DNA from: an uncultured Caulobacterales bacterium
GTDB taxonomy: Bacteria; Pseudomonadota; Alphaproteobacteria; Caulobacterales; Maricaulaceae
Length of the DNA stretch: 47,418 bases
Direction of reading: 5' to 3'
Assembly: GCA_937928165.1 (NCBI GenBank)
Contig: CALFVT010000022.1
Span: 1 to 47,418 of the forward strand
Shown: piece after piece, positions 16,285 through 25,736 of the stretch
Layout: the number at the start of each line of letters is the position of its first letter
Position numbering within the stretch: the stretch's first letter is position 1
Made by a program: the position numbers and the translations under genes
The notes under the pieces: model-generated
Told to the model about the DNA's origin: nothing
The model's input: only the letters and a program-made list of their open reading frames with translations
Database searches by the model: none

Positions 16285-17559
16285 TTACAAAATTAGCTGC
16301 AATACGCCTTTCACAGCCATAAATGAGGTTAATAAGGCAAATATAAAAACCATAATGAGCAAGATATTTACAAATCTTGTATTCTTATATTCTCCCATCA
16401 ACCCTTTCCGATTACAGAGATAAAAAATACAGGCAACGGTTAGGGGCAATATGACCGCATTAAAGGCCTGGGAAATTACCATGATCAAAACGGGCCGCGC
16501 CCCCAAAAGTGGAACTGTCAGTCCGAGTAAACACATTACGAAAACCATTAAGCGGTATTTTGGAAGCGTCATATCTCGCTTGGTTTCATTATAATCACAC
16601 AACAACCAAGGCAGCATAAGTACGTTTGGAAATTGCGATGAAACTCCAGCGGCTATGATCCCTACCGCAAATAATGATGTCGCTAAAGGTCCCGCCAAGG
16701 GCTTTAAGAGCTCAATCATTTGTGAGGCTTTTGACAACCCCAAACCATCCGCATGTAATGTTCCCGCCGCAGCAGCCATTATGGACGCACTAATGATAAA
16801 CATCATAGCAACTGCAAATATAGCATCATTGCGCTGCGTATGTGCGTCTTTAAGTGTCCAGCCGGCCTCTTTAACTAATGTTGTGCGAATTATAAATAAT
16901 CCAGAAAATATAGTTGTCCCCACCATAGATGCAATGATGAGTAATGGCCCCGCGCCCGCATTATCACTTTGCTGCGGCACACTAGGTATTAATCCCTTAA
17001 TGATATCAACAGGCGGAGGCATCATGATAAAAAAATTAGCTAGAAAACAACCTGACATCACAGCGACAATAACCGCAAGGCTGCGTTCGAAAAACTCGGT
17101 TTTACCGTTCCAAAATATAAAAAAAACTAAGGCTGAGAAGAATGCTGCAAACCAGACCGGAGCTATGCCGTCCTCAATCATAGTCTTTGACCACACATAG
17201 CAAATATCAGCAATAATACCCATAACCCCCATAACGCTGCCGACAACACCAAGGGTAAGAGCTATAATAAAGTAGATTCCGACTGCAGGATGGATATGTT
17301 TTTTGAAAGCCTGCAAAGCCGTTTCACCCGTGACCAATGTGTAGCGCGCATAAAGGTTAATCATAAAGAATGTACACAAACAGGACACAATTATTGTCCA
17401 CAAGAGCGCCATGCCATATTCCGCACCGGCCTTTGCCATAGTCGTCACACTCCCCGTACCCAAATTGAAACCTAATAGGAAAATTCCCGGCAAAAAGAGA
17501 GCTAGCGCTTTGGTAAACTTATTATTATGCATCGAGTGTAAGTTCTTTTGCTCCGCCAT
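16285..17559 (-). CDS. Nramp-family membrane protein lacking the canonical metal-binding motifs
   Basis: The polytopic protein has about 11 hydrophobic segments and an Nramp-like N-terminal helix (FLPGIFLLGFNLGTGSVTTM, then AGAEYGMALLW). True Mn/Fe Nramp transporters carry DPGN in TM1 and MPH in TM6. Here TM1 reads NLGTGS and TM6 reads VGTTIFSGLFIIRTTL, so both metal-coordinating motifs are missing. It lies last in the uronate operon, so an organic acid or sugar acid substrate is possible; this is inference. The uxuA stop and its ATG overlap as TAATG (17557-17561), so translation is coupled; an earlier in-frame TTG at 17565 is less likely. Confidence 0.75.
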   Translation of the reverse strand: MAEQKNLHSMHNNKFTKALALFLPGIFLLGFNLGTGSVTTMAKAGAEYGMALLWTIIVSCLCTFFMINLYARYTLVTGETALQAFKKHIHPAVGIYFIIALTLGVVGSVMGVMGIIADICYVWSKTMIEDGIAPVWFAAFFSALVFFIFWNGKTEFFERSLAVIVAVMSGCFLANFFIMMPPPVDIIKGLIPSVPQQSDNAGAGPLLIIASMVGTTIFSGLFIIRTTLVKEAGWTLKDAHTQRNDAIFAVAMMFIISASIMAAAAGTLHADGLGLSKASQMIELLKPLAGPLATSLFAVGIIAAGVSSQFPNVLMLPWLLCDYNETKRDMTLPKYRLMVFVMCLLGLTVPLLGARPVLIMVISQAFNAVILPLTVACIFYLCNRKGLMGEYKNTRFVNILLIMVFIFALLTSFMAVKGVLQLIL

Positions 17560-18770
17560 TAGCAATATACGCCCATTTGCGCTGATAAAGCCCGAATAAC
17601 GCCGCGAACCTCAGCCAGACCTTTCATACGACCAATAGTCGAATAACCAGGATTCATTGATTTACCAATATCATCCATCATCTGAAAACCGTGATCAGGA
17701 CGAATAAAAATACTATCTATATCCTGTCCATTTTTAGCGCGCCTCACCTCCTCGCCCAGCAGCTCTTTAATCACCGCAACCATATCAATATCACTATCTA
17801 AATGGCTCGCTTCATAGAAAGAACGTTGCTCGTTCGGATCACGGCTGACACCTCGTAAATGGGAAAAGTGAATTCGAGGGCCAAACTGCCTCGCCATAGC
17901 TGGCAAGTCGTTATCGGGACGGCTACTATAAGTCCCCACACATAAGGTCATACCATTTGACAAGCTGGGTTGGGCTTTAAACAAAAGCTCCAAATCATCC
18001 GCCGTACAAATCACGCGGGGGAGTCCAAGCATGTCCCGAGGAGGATCATCAGGATGAATAGCCAGTTTAATGCCGCAAGCTTCAGCTCTAGGAAGAACAT
18101 GCTCTAAGAATGAAAACAAATTCTGACGAAGCTTCGCCTTATCAACATTTTTATATTGGCTGAGCATAACCTTGAAATCATCCAAGCTATAGCTTTCTGT
18201 CATCTTACCAGGTAGACCCGCAATTATATTATTAGTTAATTCTGTGCGTTCTATTGCGGACATTCCATCAAATACATCTTGGGCCTGTTCAACTTCTTTG
18301 GAACTATAATCAGCTTCAGCATTTTCGCGCTTGAGGATAAAAAGATCAAAAGCGGCAAACCTCCTTTGATCAAAGCGAAGTGTATAAGCTCCGTTTGGCA
18401 ATTTGTAATTCAAATCGGTTCGTGTCCAATCAATGACAGGCATGAAATTATAACAAATCGTTTTAATGCCGCATTGCGCAAGATTTTCCATAGTCTGCAC
18501 CCATGCCTCAATATATCTTTCATGGCCGGGGCGAGCGAGTTTTATATCTTCATGTATAGCTATGCTCTCAACAACGGTCCAATGAAGCGGGGAAGCATGC
18601 GCATTATCTCCTTCTATGAGCGCTTTATATGTTTGGATGGCCTCAAGCGGCCAGACCTCGCCTACAGGAACCGCGTGAAGTGCGCTAACTATATCCGTAG
18701 CGCCTGTTTGCCTGATATCTGTAATTGTGACTGGATCGTCAGGCCCAAACCATCTCCAAGACTCACGCAT
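17559..18770 (-). CDS. uxuA: D-mannonate dehydratase
   Basis: UxuA dehydrates D-mannonate to 2-keto-3-deoxy-D-gluconate (KDG). The N-terminus MRESWRWFGPDDPVTI matches the conserved start of the family, which favours ATG 18770 over the TTG at 18788. Family blocks seen include AVPVGEVWP, NFMPVIDWTRTDL, IHPDDPP (metal ligands), CVGTYSSRPDNDL, HLRGV and FIRPDHG. About 403 residues is normal. It lies between kdgK and the Nramp-like gene. No fructuronate reductase of the UxuB type is adjacent, although the operon's SDR might serve. Product KDG feeds the kinase encoded 76 nt upstream. Confidence 0.95.
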   Translation of the reverse strand: MRESWRWFGPDDPVTITDIRQTGATDIVSALHAVPVGEVWPLEAIQTYKALIEGDNAHASPLHWTVVESIAIHEDIKLARPGHERYIEAWVQTMENLAQCGIKTICYNFMPVIDWTRTDLNYKLPNGAYTLRFDQRRFAAFDLFILKRENAEADYSSKEVEQAQDVFDGMSAIERTELTNNIIAGLPGKMTESYSLDDFKVMLSQYKNVDKAKLRQNLFSFLEHVLPRAEACGIKLAIHPDDPPRDMLGLPRVICTADDLELLFKAQPSLSNGMTLCVGTYSSRPDNDLPAMARQFGPRIHFSHLRGVSRDPNEQRSFYEASHLDSDIDMVAVIKELLGEEVRRAKNGQDIDSIFIRPDHGFQMMDDIGKSMNPGYSTIGRMKGLAEVRGVIRALSAQMGVYC

Positions 18771-18846
18771 ATATTTCTCACTTTTCAATCAAAATCGCAG
18801 CGCTACAGACATTTCTATACCCACGCTAGAAGAATGATTTGCATAA

Positions 18847-19884
18847 TTACCGCTGAACACGTCCTGAGCCATCACCGCCCATTAAAGCCTCAACTTCTTT
18901 GCGGTTAACGCGGTTAAAGTCTCCGAGAATTGAATGTTTCAACGCAGAGGCCGCAACGGCAAATTCAAGGCTTTGTTGGCGATCTTCATAGAGGTTTAAA
19001 CCCGCGATAAAGGCGGACGCAAAACTATCGCCGCCGCCGACGCGGTCAACAATATCCGTAAGTTCATATTTCTTTGATGATAGAAAACCCCTCTTGCGGT
19101 CACGCATACAAGCCGACCACCCATTAATATTGGCATTCACAGCTGCACGTAACGTGATTGCAATCGTCGACATATCTGGATAAATATCCAAAACCTTCTG
19201 TGACAATTCTTCATATTTACTGAGATCAAGATGCCCAGATCCGCTTTCAACATCAACATCCACAGAGATTGCGAGTGATTTTTGGCAATCTTCTTCATTA
19301 GCAATACCAACGTCAATATATTTAACGAGGTCTTTCATAACATCAGGCGCAGTCTTCCCATATTTCCACAGCTTACCTCGGAAGTTAAAATCACATGATG
19401 TCGTAAGGCCCGCTTTTTGCGCCGCTTTAACACATTCAAGACTTAAGTCAGCTGAGCCTTGTGACAGGGCGGGGGTAATGCCCGTAATATGAAGCCATTT
19501 GGCCCCTTTAAAAATCATTGGCCAATCAAAGTCACCAACTTTAGCTTCACAAATAGACGAAGCCGCCCGATCATAAATAACCTTAGATGCGCGCTGATTG
19601 GCACCGGTTTCAAGGTAGTAAATTCCAACCCGTTTGCCTTGGCGTTTTATATTAGACGTATCAACACCAAGCGCCCGAAGTGAATTAATGGCGCTTTGCC
19701 CGATATCATTATCCGGTAGGGCAGAAATAAACCCTGCATCTAGGCCGTAATTAGATAATGATACAGCAACATTGGCTTCACCGCCGCCAAAAGTCGCTTC
19801 GAATTGCGGGCTTTGAAAAAAGCGCTCATAGCCATGTGTCCGCAGGCGAAGCATGATCTCGCCAAAAGATAAAAAATCTGCCAT
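18847..19884 (-). CDS. kdgK: 2-keto-3-deoxygluconate kinase (PfkB family)
   Basis: KdgK phosphorylates KDG to KDPG with ATP. PfkB features are the N-terminal FGEIMLRL, the substrate loop [28 protein letters not shown] and the catalytic/ATP region [13 protein letters not shown] with Asp286. An insertion of acidic and small residues near 205-215 ([13 protein letters not shown]) is slightly unusual. The ATG is at 19884. It follows the decayed eda fragment by 13 nt and precedes uxuA, placing it where the DEH and mannonate branches join. Confidence 0.94.
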   Translation of the reverse strand: MADFLSFGEIMLRLRTHGYERFFQSPQFEATFGGGEANVAVSLSNYGLDAGFISALPDNDIGQSAINSLRALGVDTSNIKRQGKRVGIYYLETGANQRASKVIYDRAASSICEAKVGDFDWPMIFKGAKWLHITGITPALSQGSADLSLECVKAAQKAGLTTSCDFNFRGKLWKYGKTAPDVMKDLVKYIDVGIANEEDCQKSLAISVDVDVESGSGHLDLSKYEELSQKVLDIYPDMSTIAITLRAAVNANINGWSACMRDRKRGFLSSKKYELTDIVDRVGGGDSFASAFIAGLNLYEDRQQSLEFAVAASALKHSILGDFNRVNRKEVEALMGGDGSGRVQR

Positions 19885-19897
19885 TAGAATAACTCAA

Positions 19898-20191
19898 TTA
19901 TGTTTGCGCGAGGGCAATCGCGTCTTTTGCTAATTTTGTTATAGCGGTAAAATCACCGCGCTTAGTTACAACCTCTGGCGTTGGCCACGACCCGCCTCCG
20001 GTTAGTGTGGGAGGCCGGCATAGACATTCATTTGGATTTGCAGGATGAACCTCATCCATCGACTTACACCATGTATTACGGAGGTCAGAAGACAGGGCTT
20101 GAATTATACTGAGCCCGCCATCTAAGGATGCAAGGAATAATTTAATGCAATATAGACATATATTCCGAGCAGCCTGCAATCGTTTTGCCAT
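19898..20191 (-). pseudogene. eda: Decayed KDPG aldolase (C-terminal half of Eda)
   Basis: Eda splits KDPG into pyruvate and glyceraldehyde-3-phosphate. The 97-codon frame aligns with the last half of Eda: IKLFLASLDGG matches the catalytic-Lys block (K-F-FPA-x-x-GG), then HPANPNECL (PANxxxYL), GGGSW and RGDFTAITKLAKDAIA. The N-terminal half, including the first active-site residues, is gone because the SDR gene ends 8 nt upstream. The phosphate-binding PTGG has become SMDE and FPA has become FLA. Family length is about 205-215 residues. It is almost certainly non-functional as an aldolase, though the frame is still open and has AAGGTG before its ATG. Confidence 0.8.
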
Positions 20192-20199
20192 GTCGCACC

Positions 20200-20955
20200 T
20201 TATGAGTAGTACATCCCGCCATTAATATCGATATTGGCACCCGTAATGTAAGACGCCGCATCAGAGGCCAGATAAACAACTGTGTCGGCACAATCATCAG
20301 GATGGCCTTGGCGGCGCAAAGGAACAGTCGCCTCAACATTGCGCCGTGCCTCATCCGTCGAAAACGTATCATGGAAAGTTGTCGCAATCATGCCTGGGTT
20401 AAGCGCATTACAGCGAATGCCTTGCGGGCCGAGCTCTTTTGCCATAGCGCGGGTGAAAGCGCTGACAGCCCCTTTAGACGTCGAATAGGCCGATGATCCA
20501 TTTCCACCGCCGTTCTGTCCCGCTAATGACGCTAAATTTACAATCGCGCTCCCCTTTGGCATGTGCTGTACGACAGCCTGTGTTGCGAGGAATGTTGAAT
20601 TCATATTTAAAGACATGACATAGTTGAAAAAGTCTTCATCCATTTCATTGATTTTTTTACGGGCAACCAAGCCGCCGACATTATTGACAAGAACATGGAT
20701 CTCTTGCCCAAAGGCCTTAAGTGTTTGGGCAATAAGATGATCGACATCGGCCTTTTTCATCATATTTGCTTTGACCAATATGGCTTCGCCGCCTATTTTT
20801 TCAATGATTGAGACTGTCTCTTCGCCGGCCCCTTTACTATTATGATAATTAACGACAACTCTCGCACCCGCTTGCGCAAGTTTAATTGAACATGAGCGTC
20901 CAATATCGCGCGTTCCGCCAGTAACAATCGCTACTTTCCCTTTAAGGAGTCCCAT
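20200..20955 (-). CDS. SDR-family oxidoreductase, candidate DEH or uronate reductase
   Basis: A classical short-chain dehydrogenase of 251 residues. The cofactor motif is TGGTRDIG near 13-20, NNVGG follows near 90, and the catalytic Ser is in NLASLAGQ with Tyr157 and Lys161 in AYSTSK. The C-terminus GANIDINGGMYYS is usual. SDRs in alginate operons reduce 4-deoxy-L-erythro-5-hexoseulose uronate (DEH) to KDG. An alternative is a fructuronate or mannonate oxidoreductase feeding uxuA downstream. It lies 26 nt after the beta-hydroxyacid dehydrogenase gene. Specificity cannot be read from sequence. Confidence 0.85.
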   Translation of the reverse strand: MGLLKGKVAIVTGGTRDIGRSCSIKLAQAGARVVVNYHNSKGAGEETVSIIEKIGGEAILVKANMMKKADVDHLIAQTLKAFGQEIHVLVNNVGGLVARKKINEMDEDFFNYVMSLNMNSTFLATQAVVQHMPKGSAIVNLASLAGQNGGGNGSSAYSTSKGAVSAFTRAMAKELGPQGIRCNALNPGMIATTFHDTFSTDEARRNVEATVPLRRQGHPDDCADTVVYLASDAASYITGANIDINGGMYYS

Positions 20956-20981
20956 GTTGAACCTTATCTTTTAACTATCGT

Positions 20982-21863
20982 TTACGTCTTTAGCTTGACA
21001 AAATAGTCATATATTTCTGGAACATTGCCATCCCCCATCCCAGCATCAACAGCCGCCTGAAGGCTGGCCGATGTGGCTTCAGCAACTAAAGATTTTGATC
21101 CCAAATCGGACACCATTTGGGCAAAATATCTCAAATCTTTATTGGCATTATTCAAGGAGAACCCAAGATCACTTACCCCATCAACAGCATAGTTTTTACA
21201 AAACTTCATGAAAGGTGAATTAGATGGCCCCGCCGACATAATATCATAAAGTTGCTGACGATTAACACCCGCAAGCTCTGCCGCGGCGAAAGCTTGTGAC
21301 ATAGCTGTCACTGTCGTCATGCCCATAAAGTTATTAATCAGCTTTGTCGTGTGGCCTGCCCCAAGCGCGCCAAGATAAAAGACATTTTCGCCCTGTTCTT
21401 TGAGCATTGGCTCATACTTATCAAACGTAGGTTTATCGCCTGCGGCCATAATATTGAGCAAACCATCCTTGGCATGGGCCGGCGTACGGCCAAGAGGCGC
21501 ATCAATCATACCAACGCCTTTTTTCGCCAGATCAGCGCCAATTCTCTTAGTAGAAGCGGGGATAGATGTCCCAAAATCAATAAGAACCGTCCCCTCTTTG
21601 ATGCCCGCAAGAATGCCGTCATCGCCATAAACAATCTTCTCGACAACGGCCGATGTGGTCAGGCAAAGCTCTATGATGTCAGCTTTTTTAGCCAATTCTT
21701 TTGGCGAGCTGGCTTGCACCGCATTTCCCCGCGTTAAAACGGCGTCAACAGCGTCTTGATTAATATCCATGACAATGACTTCAAAGCCCCTATTTTGAAG
21801 GTTTTCAACCATATTGCCGCCCATGAGGCCAAGGCCTATAAATCCAATGACTGGTTTTGACAT
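20982..21863 (-). CDS. Beta-hydroxyacid dehydrogenase family reductase (GarR/HIBADH-like), candidate DEH reductase
   Basis: The 293-residue protein has an N-terminal Rossmann domain with GFIGLGLMGGNM (residues 6-17), substrate-binding DAPLGRTPAHAKDG (family DAPVSGG region, altered), and a helical C-terminal domain with the catalytic Lys in GHTTKLINNFMG. It belongs to the tartronate semialdehyde reductase and 3-hydroxyisobutyrate dehydrogenase family. Members encoded in alginate loci of Vibrio reduce DEH to KDG. The DAPLGRTPAHA variant suggests a substrate other than tartronate semialdehyde. It is preceded by the MFS gene and followed by a second reductase gene. Confidence 0.85.
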   Translation of the reverse strand: MSKPVIGFIGLGLMGGNMVENLQNRGFEVIVMDINQDAVDAVLTRGNAVQASSPKELAKKADIIELCLTTSAVVEKIVYGDDGILAGIKEGTVLIDFGTSIPASTKRIGADLAKKGVGMIDAPLGRTPAHAKDGLLNIMAAGDKPTFDKYEPMLKEQGENVFYLGALGAGHTTKLINNFMGMTTVTAMSQAFAAAELAGVNRQQLYDIMSAGPSNSPFMKFCKNYAVDGVSDLGFSLNNANKDLRYFAQMVSDLGSKSLVAEATSASLQAAVDAGMGDGNVPEIYDYFVKLKT

Positions 21864-21898
21864 TATATGTCTCCCATTTAAGTTATTATCTGTGGCGT

Positions 21899-23185
21899 CT
21901 AAGCAACCTTGGCTGCACGAGGTTTAAGAGGTTCAATTTTCGGAATGAGTATAAAGATGCTCAAGACGGCCAAGACGGCCAAAGCCACACCTATTATAAA
22001 AGCGGGCATATAGCTCTCAGTCGTAATACGCGGAACAATCCAGACTAACCCCGCCGCAGCGAGCTTTGCCGCAGTACCTGCATAGCCTGCTAATGAGCCA
22101 ACAGCTTTAGCACTGTAAAGGTCACTCGGAAGCGTTTGAACATTACCAATAGACGTTTGAAAGCCAAATAAGATAACGGCCATAATCAACACAGCTAAGA
22201 TGGGCGTTGAAGCCACAGACATACTCAACAAGGCAGGAACCATAATCGCTGCGCCGAGCGTAATGACAACTTTCCGTGTTTTATTAACAGTCCATCCTTT
22301 ACCTAAAAGATTTTGCGCCAATAATCCACCAAACCAAGCTCCGAACATTGCTCCCACATAGGGAACCCAAGCATATAAGCCGAGTTCTTTAACGTTAAAT
22401 CCGAAATTATCGATAAGGTAAATTGGAATCCATGCAACGAATAACCACCAGATAGGATCAATAAACATGGCTGGTAAAATTGCACCCCATGTCTCTTTAC
22501 GTGAAAGCATTTCAGACGTTGTCGGATTATAATCTGACTCTTGTTCTCCTTCGTCCGTTTTGACGAGTTGCCCGGACAAGATATATTCGCGCTCCTTTGG
22601 GTCTAGCCACGGATGATCTTCGGGCTTGGCCTTGTAGATAATCAACCACGGCACAAGCCATAATAAACCAATAAAACCGATCACGATAAAGATAGCTTTC
22701 CAACCTAAGAAAGCTGCTAAAAGCGCCAATATTATCGGAGATAAGATACCCCCGATCGCCGCGCCGGAGTTGAATATACCCTGCGCAAGCGCTCGTTCTT
22801 TAACCGGAAACCACTCCGCATTCGCTTTGGATGCTCCAGGCCAATTACCTGCTTCAGCAACGCCCAGAATAATTCTGAAGAGCTGAAAGGTCACCACACT
22901 TGAACCAAACGCATGAAGCGCAGTTGCAATAGACCAAACACCGATTGACAAAACAAAACCAATACGTGTTCCCAACCAATCAAATATCTTACCAAAAATG
23001 GTTTGGCCAAATGCATAAGCCAATACGAATACTCCAAAGATATTTGCGTAATCTTGATTTGAAAACCCAAATTCAGCCTTAATTTCTGGCCATAAAATAC
23101 CTAAAGCGCCGCGATCTATATAATTAATAACTGTGGCTAAAGCGACAAGCCCTACGACCCACCAACGTAAATTACCCTTCATCAT
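21899..23185 (-). CDS. MFS transporter, ExuT/anion:cation symporter type
   Basis: The 428-residue protein has 12 predicted membrane helices and the family signature ATVINYIDRGALGILWPEI at the N-terminus, GKIFDWLGTRIGF in loop 2-3 and a proline- and charge-rich central loop. ExuT-like members import hexuronates with protons, so this is the likely inner-membrane importer of DEH or unsaturated uronate. Its ATG (23185) overlaps the cupin stop as ATGA; a second ATG lies three bases on. This placement between the cupin and reductase genes fits uptake before reduction. Confidence 0.9.
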   Translation of the reverse strand: MMKGNLRWWVVGLVALATVINYIDRGALGILWPEIKAEFGFSNQDYANIFGVFVLAYAFGQTIFGKIFDWLGTRIGFVLSIGVWSIATALHAFGSSVVTFQLFRIILGVAEAGNWPGASKANAEWFPVKERALAQGIFNSGAAIGGILSPIILALLAAFLGWKAIFIVIGFIGLLWLVPWLIIYKAKPEDHPWLDPKEREYILSGQLVKTDEGEQESDYNPTTSEMLSRKETWGAILPAMFIDPIWWLFVAWIPIYLIDNFGFNVKELGLYAWVPYVGAMFGAWFGGLLAQNLLGKGWTVNKTRKVVITLGAAIMVPALLSMSVASTPILAVLIMAVILFGFQTSIGNVQTLPSDLYSAKAVGSLAGYAGTAAKLAAAGLVWIVPRITTESYMPAFIIGVALAVLAVLSIFILIPKIEPLKPRAAKVA

Positions 23186-23544
23186 GACGTAAACTGCCCC
23201 TTTTTATAATCTTTGAAAAAGTCTTCACGGATAGGCGAAAACATATCGAGCAAGACACCAGCTTCGATACAAATCGCACCATGCATAACATGGGGCGTCA
23301 TAAGAAAACTATCACCCGCACTTAGCCGTTTCGTCTCTTCACCCACAGTGACATCAAAAACGCCGCTTTCAACATAGGCAATTTGGCTATGGTAATGGGC
23401 GTGCATATAACCTTCTGCGCCCGTTTCAAAGGTCGCTTTGACCAGCATGATGTCGTCACTATGGCACAAGATTTGACGTTGAATACCTGGGTCGACGTCT
23501 TCTTTAGGAACATCCTTGTCAAAAACAAAATTTGGACTTTGCAT
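23182..23544 (-). CDS. kdgF: KdgF-type cupin, uronate ring opening
   Basis: KdgF converts the unsaturated monouronate released by lyases into its linear keto form (DEH). The 120-residue single cupin carries the metal-binding cluster HAHYHSQIAYVESG (His48, His50, His52, Gln54) and a later His in TPHVMHGA, matching KdgF proteins. It has no signal peptide and acts in the cytoplasm. It starts 3 nt after the PL17 stop and overlaps the MFS gene by 4 bp, so it is translated together with the lyase and transporter. Confidence 0.9.
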   Translation of the reverse strand: MQSPNFVFDKDVPKEDVDPGIQRQILCHSDDIMLVKATFETGAEGYMHAHYHSQIAYVESGVFDVTVGEETKRLSAGDSFLMTPHVMHGAICIEAGVLLDMFSPIREDFFKDYKKGQFTS

Positions 23545-23546
23545 AA

Positions 23547-25736
23547 CTATTTGGCTCCGTTAATATGTTTTTGAGAATGGAATAATTTATACGGCCCTGT
23601 CCACGTCACATCTGCACCGTCAACATTTATTGAGTGAACAGATGGTTCCCCATTATCACCTGCGATAGCTAAACCAACATATTGACCTTTTTTTGTTTCA
23701 ATCCGAATATATCCATTCCCATCTTGTTCAAAAAGCTGAACAGATTTTACATTGGAATGACTATCGACAGTATATTCGGCCGTCCCGTTATATTCCCCGT
23801 GCGGTTCAATAACAGACGCAAAAGAAACGCCATTATCACGCTTTGAGCGTAAAATAAATGCCGGCTCACGGCGTAGGTTAAAATTCGGATCATTTGCGCC
23901 AATTTCAGCAAAAATAATCTCCACGTCTTCAGGAACCGATGAGGTGACAGAATAAAACGTACTATCCAGCAGCCATGTAATTTGCGATTGACCCGCAACA
24001 GCTTTACTGCGGCCAATATCCCATAAATATTGATACCCATTATCTGCGCCAAGCGGCTTGCGGGTGTCAGTATAGGCTTTAAGATCAAAATTAGTCTCAA
24101 TCAGTTGGCCATTATAGTAAAATGGCAAATCATATTGATGCGTTTCATCGGAATCGGCTTTGATTAAATCAATAACAATAGCCTGCGGAAACGCCGCATC
24201 TGTAACCATTGCCAATGTCCGGTCCATTGACACATCCTCATAAGCCGTTTCAATACGCGCAGAGGTAATTTTCAAATCACCTTCATCAGCAAAACGTCCC
24301 AAACTTGGTGCATTTAGATTTCCGATATTAACATCACCGCCAAAATGGCTTGTTTCGTCCACGACCAAAGCATTATGCGCAATCGTCTGTTTAGCAAATT
24401 TATTATTCTCCACGAGGTAATGCCCGCCATATTTGGCTTCGATATTTAAAAACCGAGCCGCGCCATAGTCTCGTAGAATTTCATTCCCCGCATCATAGAG
24501 CAAAAGCCCAAGCTTATCAAAATGACCATGCCCAAGCCCCTGCGATGTATTTTTGGCCACAAGAACCAAATCATTCGGGTCTTTAGACGCCCTGATAATA
24601 TCCAGCGCCCCTGCTGTACCGTCAACACCGTCCCCAAGGCGCATGGTTTTATAGTCAAAGGGCTGTGTTTTGCCCGCAGCAATATCTTCAGCAAGTTTGC
24701 GGCTTTCGCGCGTTAACATAAATCGCCCTTGGGCCTGCGCGGCAGCCAAAAGCCCCTTATCCCCTGTTAGGTCATAAGCAATCCCGACGCCGTGAACCAA
24801 TTCTCTTGTCGCAATACCTTTGTCTTTAATGGCATCATTTATTGGAAAGAAGAGCCCGCCGTAACTCTGCTGTAATGTTGCATAAATTGCTTTTTTCAAA
24901 ATACCATCGCGCTTTTCAAAAATCTTGCTATCAGGATTGTTTTTTTGCACAGCTTGCGCAAAGATGACGAAAGGCATGAGAGCAAAACGTTGATAATACG
25001 GCCCCTCATTATAATAGCCATCAGGTGAAAATAAGATATCCATTTGCTTCAAGAAGCCAGCTTCTCCGGACTTATCCAGCCCCATCAAGGCTTGCTCGAC
25101 ATAATCCGCGTCCCCAACAGCGTAGCCCGTTAGCCCAACAGCCGCCGTAGCCCAAGTCCCGTGGTTATGAATTTTATCAAATGTTTCAGGTGAGCCTTTC
25201 GAGAGAAAATCCGCCATATTACGCAGTAAGTCTATTTCTATTTTTTCGCGCTGCTTAGGGGTAAGCGTCTCTTTAATTGCCCCATAGCTTTGAGACACAT
25301 TGAGTAAAAACATACTCTCATTTAAATTCTGCCAAAACATGCGGCCTGGAGATTGTTCTTTCTTTGCAGGATGAAGCCCCCAACTCGGATATATGTCGGC
25401 ATATGCAAGTAGCATCTCACCTGCGAACTCTGCATATATATGATCCCCCGTAAGGTCATAAATCTGACCCGCATTATAAATCAACGTGGAGTTGGCTTTG
25501 TGTTTTTCATGCGTATAGCCGCCCCCCGGATCTTTGGGCACAGGCACTGTAATAGGCAGAGCCATTTGCGCATTAAGTTCGGATTTTGCTTTTGATAGCG
25601 TGACATCAAATCCATTAACCGGAGCGGCCGCAGACTTAATAGCCTCCCCACTTTCCGTATCAGGCGTCACTGCGCTACACGCAGTTATTGCCCCCCCTAG
25701 AACCAAGGCTGAAATGATATATTTTGAAAAGCGCAT
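23547..25736 (-). CDS. PL17-family oligoalginate lyase lipoprotein
   Basis: An exolytic alginate lyase that releases unsaturated monouronate. The lipobox AITAC gives acylated Cys20 followed by Ser, predicting outer-membrane anchoring. The N-terminal alpha/alpha toroid contains Asn191-His192 in IHNHGTWA and Tyr-rich GYYNEGPYYQRFALMPF at 240-256, which correspond to the catalytic Asn/His/Tyr region of PL17. A heparinase II/III-like beta-sheet domain follows (HYLVENNKFAKQTIAHNALV near 435-455). The 729-residue length is typical. Its ATG overlaps the PL6 stop as TAATG, so the two lyases are coupled. Together they would take polymer to monomer. Confidence 0.93.
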   Translation of the reverse strand: MRFSKYIISALVLGGAITACSAVTPDTESGEAIKSAAAPVNGFDVTLSKAKSELNAQMALPITVPVPKDPGGGYTHEKHKANSTLIYNAGQIYDLTGDHIYAEFAGEMLLAYADIYPSWGLHPAKKEQSPGRMFWQNLNESMFLLNVSQSYGAIKETLTPKQREKIEIDLLRNMADFLSKGSPETFDKIHNHGTWATAAVGLTGYAVGDADYVEQALMGLDKSGEAGFLKQMDILFSPDGYYNEGPYYQRFALMPFVIFAQAVQKNNPDSKIFEKRDGILKKAIYATLQQSYGGLFFPINDAIKDKGIATRELVHGVGIAYDLTGDKGLLAAAQAQGRFMLTRESRKLAEDIAAGKTQPFDYKTMRLGDGVDGTAGALDIIRASKDPNDLVLVAKNTSQGLGHGHFDKLGLLLYDAGNEILRDYGAARFLNIEAKYGGHYLVENNKFAKQTIAHNALVVDETSHFGGDVNIGNLNAPSLGRFADEGDLKITSARIETAYEDVSMDRTLAMVTDAAFPQAIVIDLIKADSDETHQYDLPFYYNGQLIETNFDLKAYTDTRKPLGADNGYQYLWDIGRSKAVAGQSQITWLLDSTFYSVTSSVPEDVEIIFAEIGANDPNFNLRREPAFILRSKRDNGVSFASVIEPHGEYNGTAEYTVDSHSNVKSVQLFEQDGNGYIRIETKKGQYVGLAIAGDNGEPSVHSINVDGADVTWTGPYKLFHSQKHINGAK

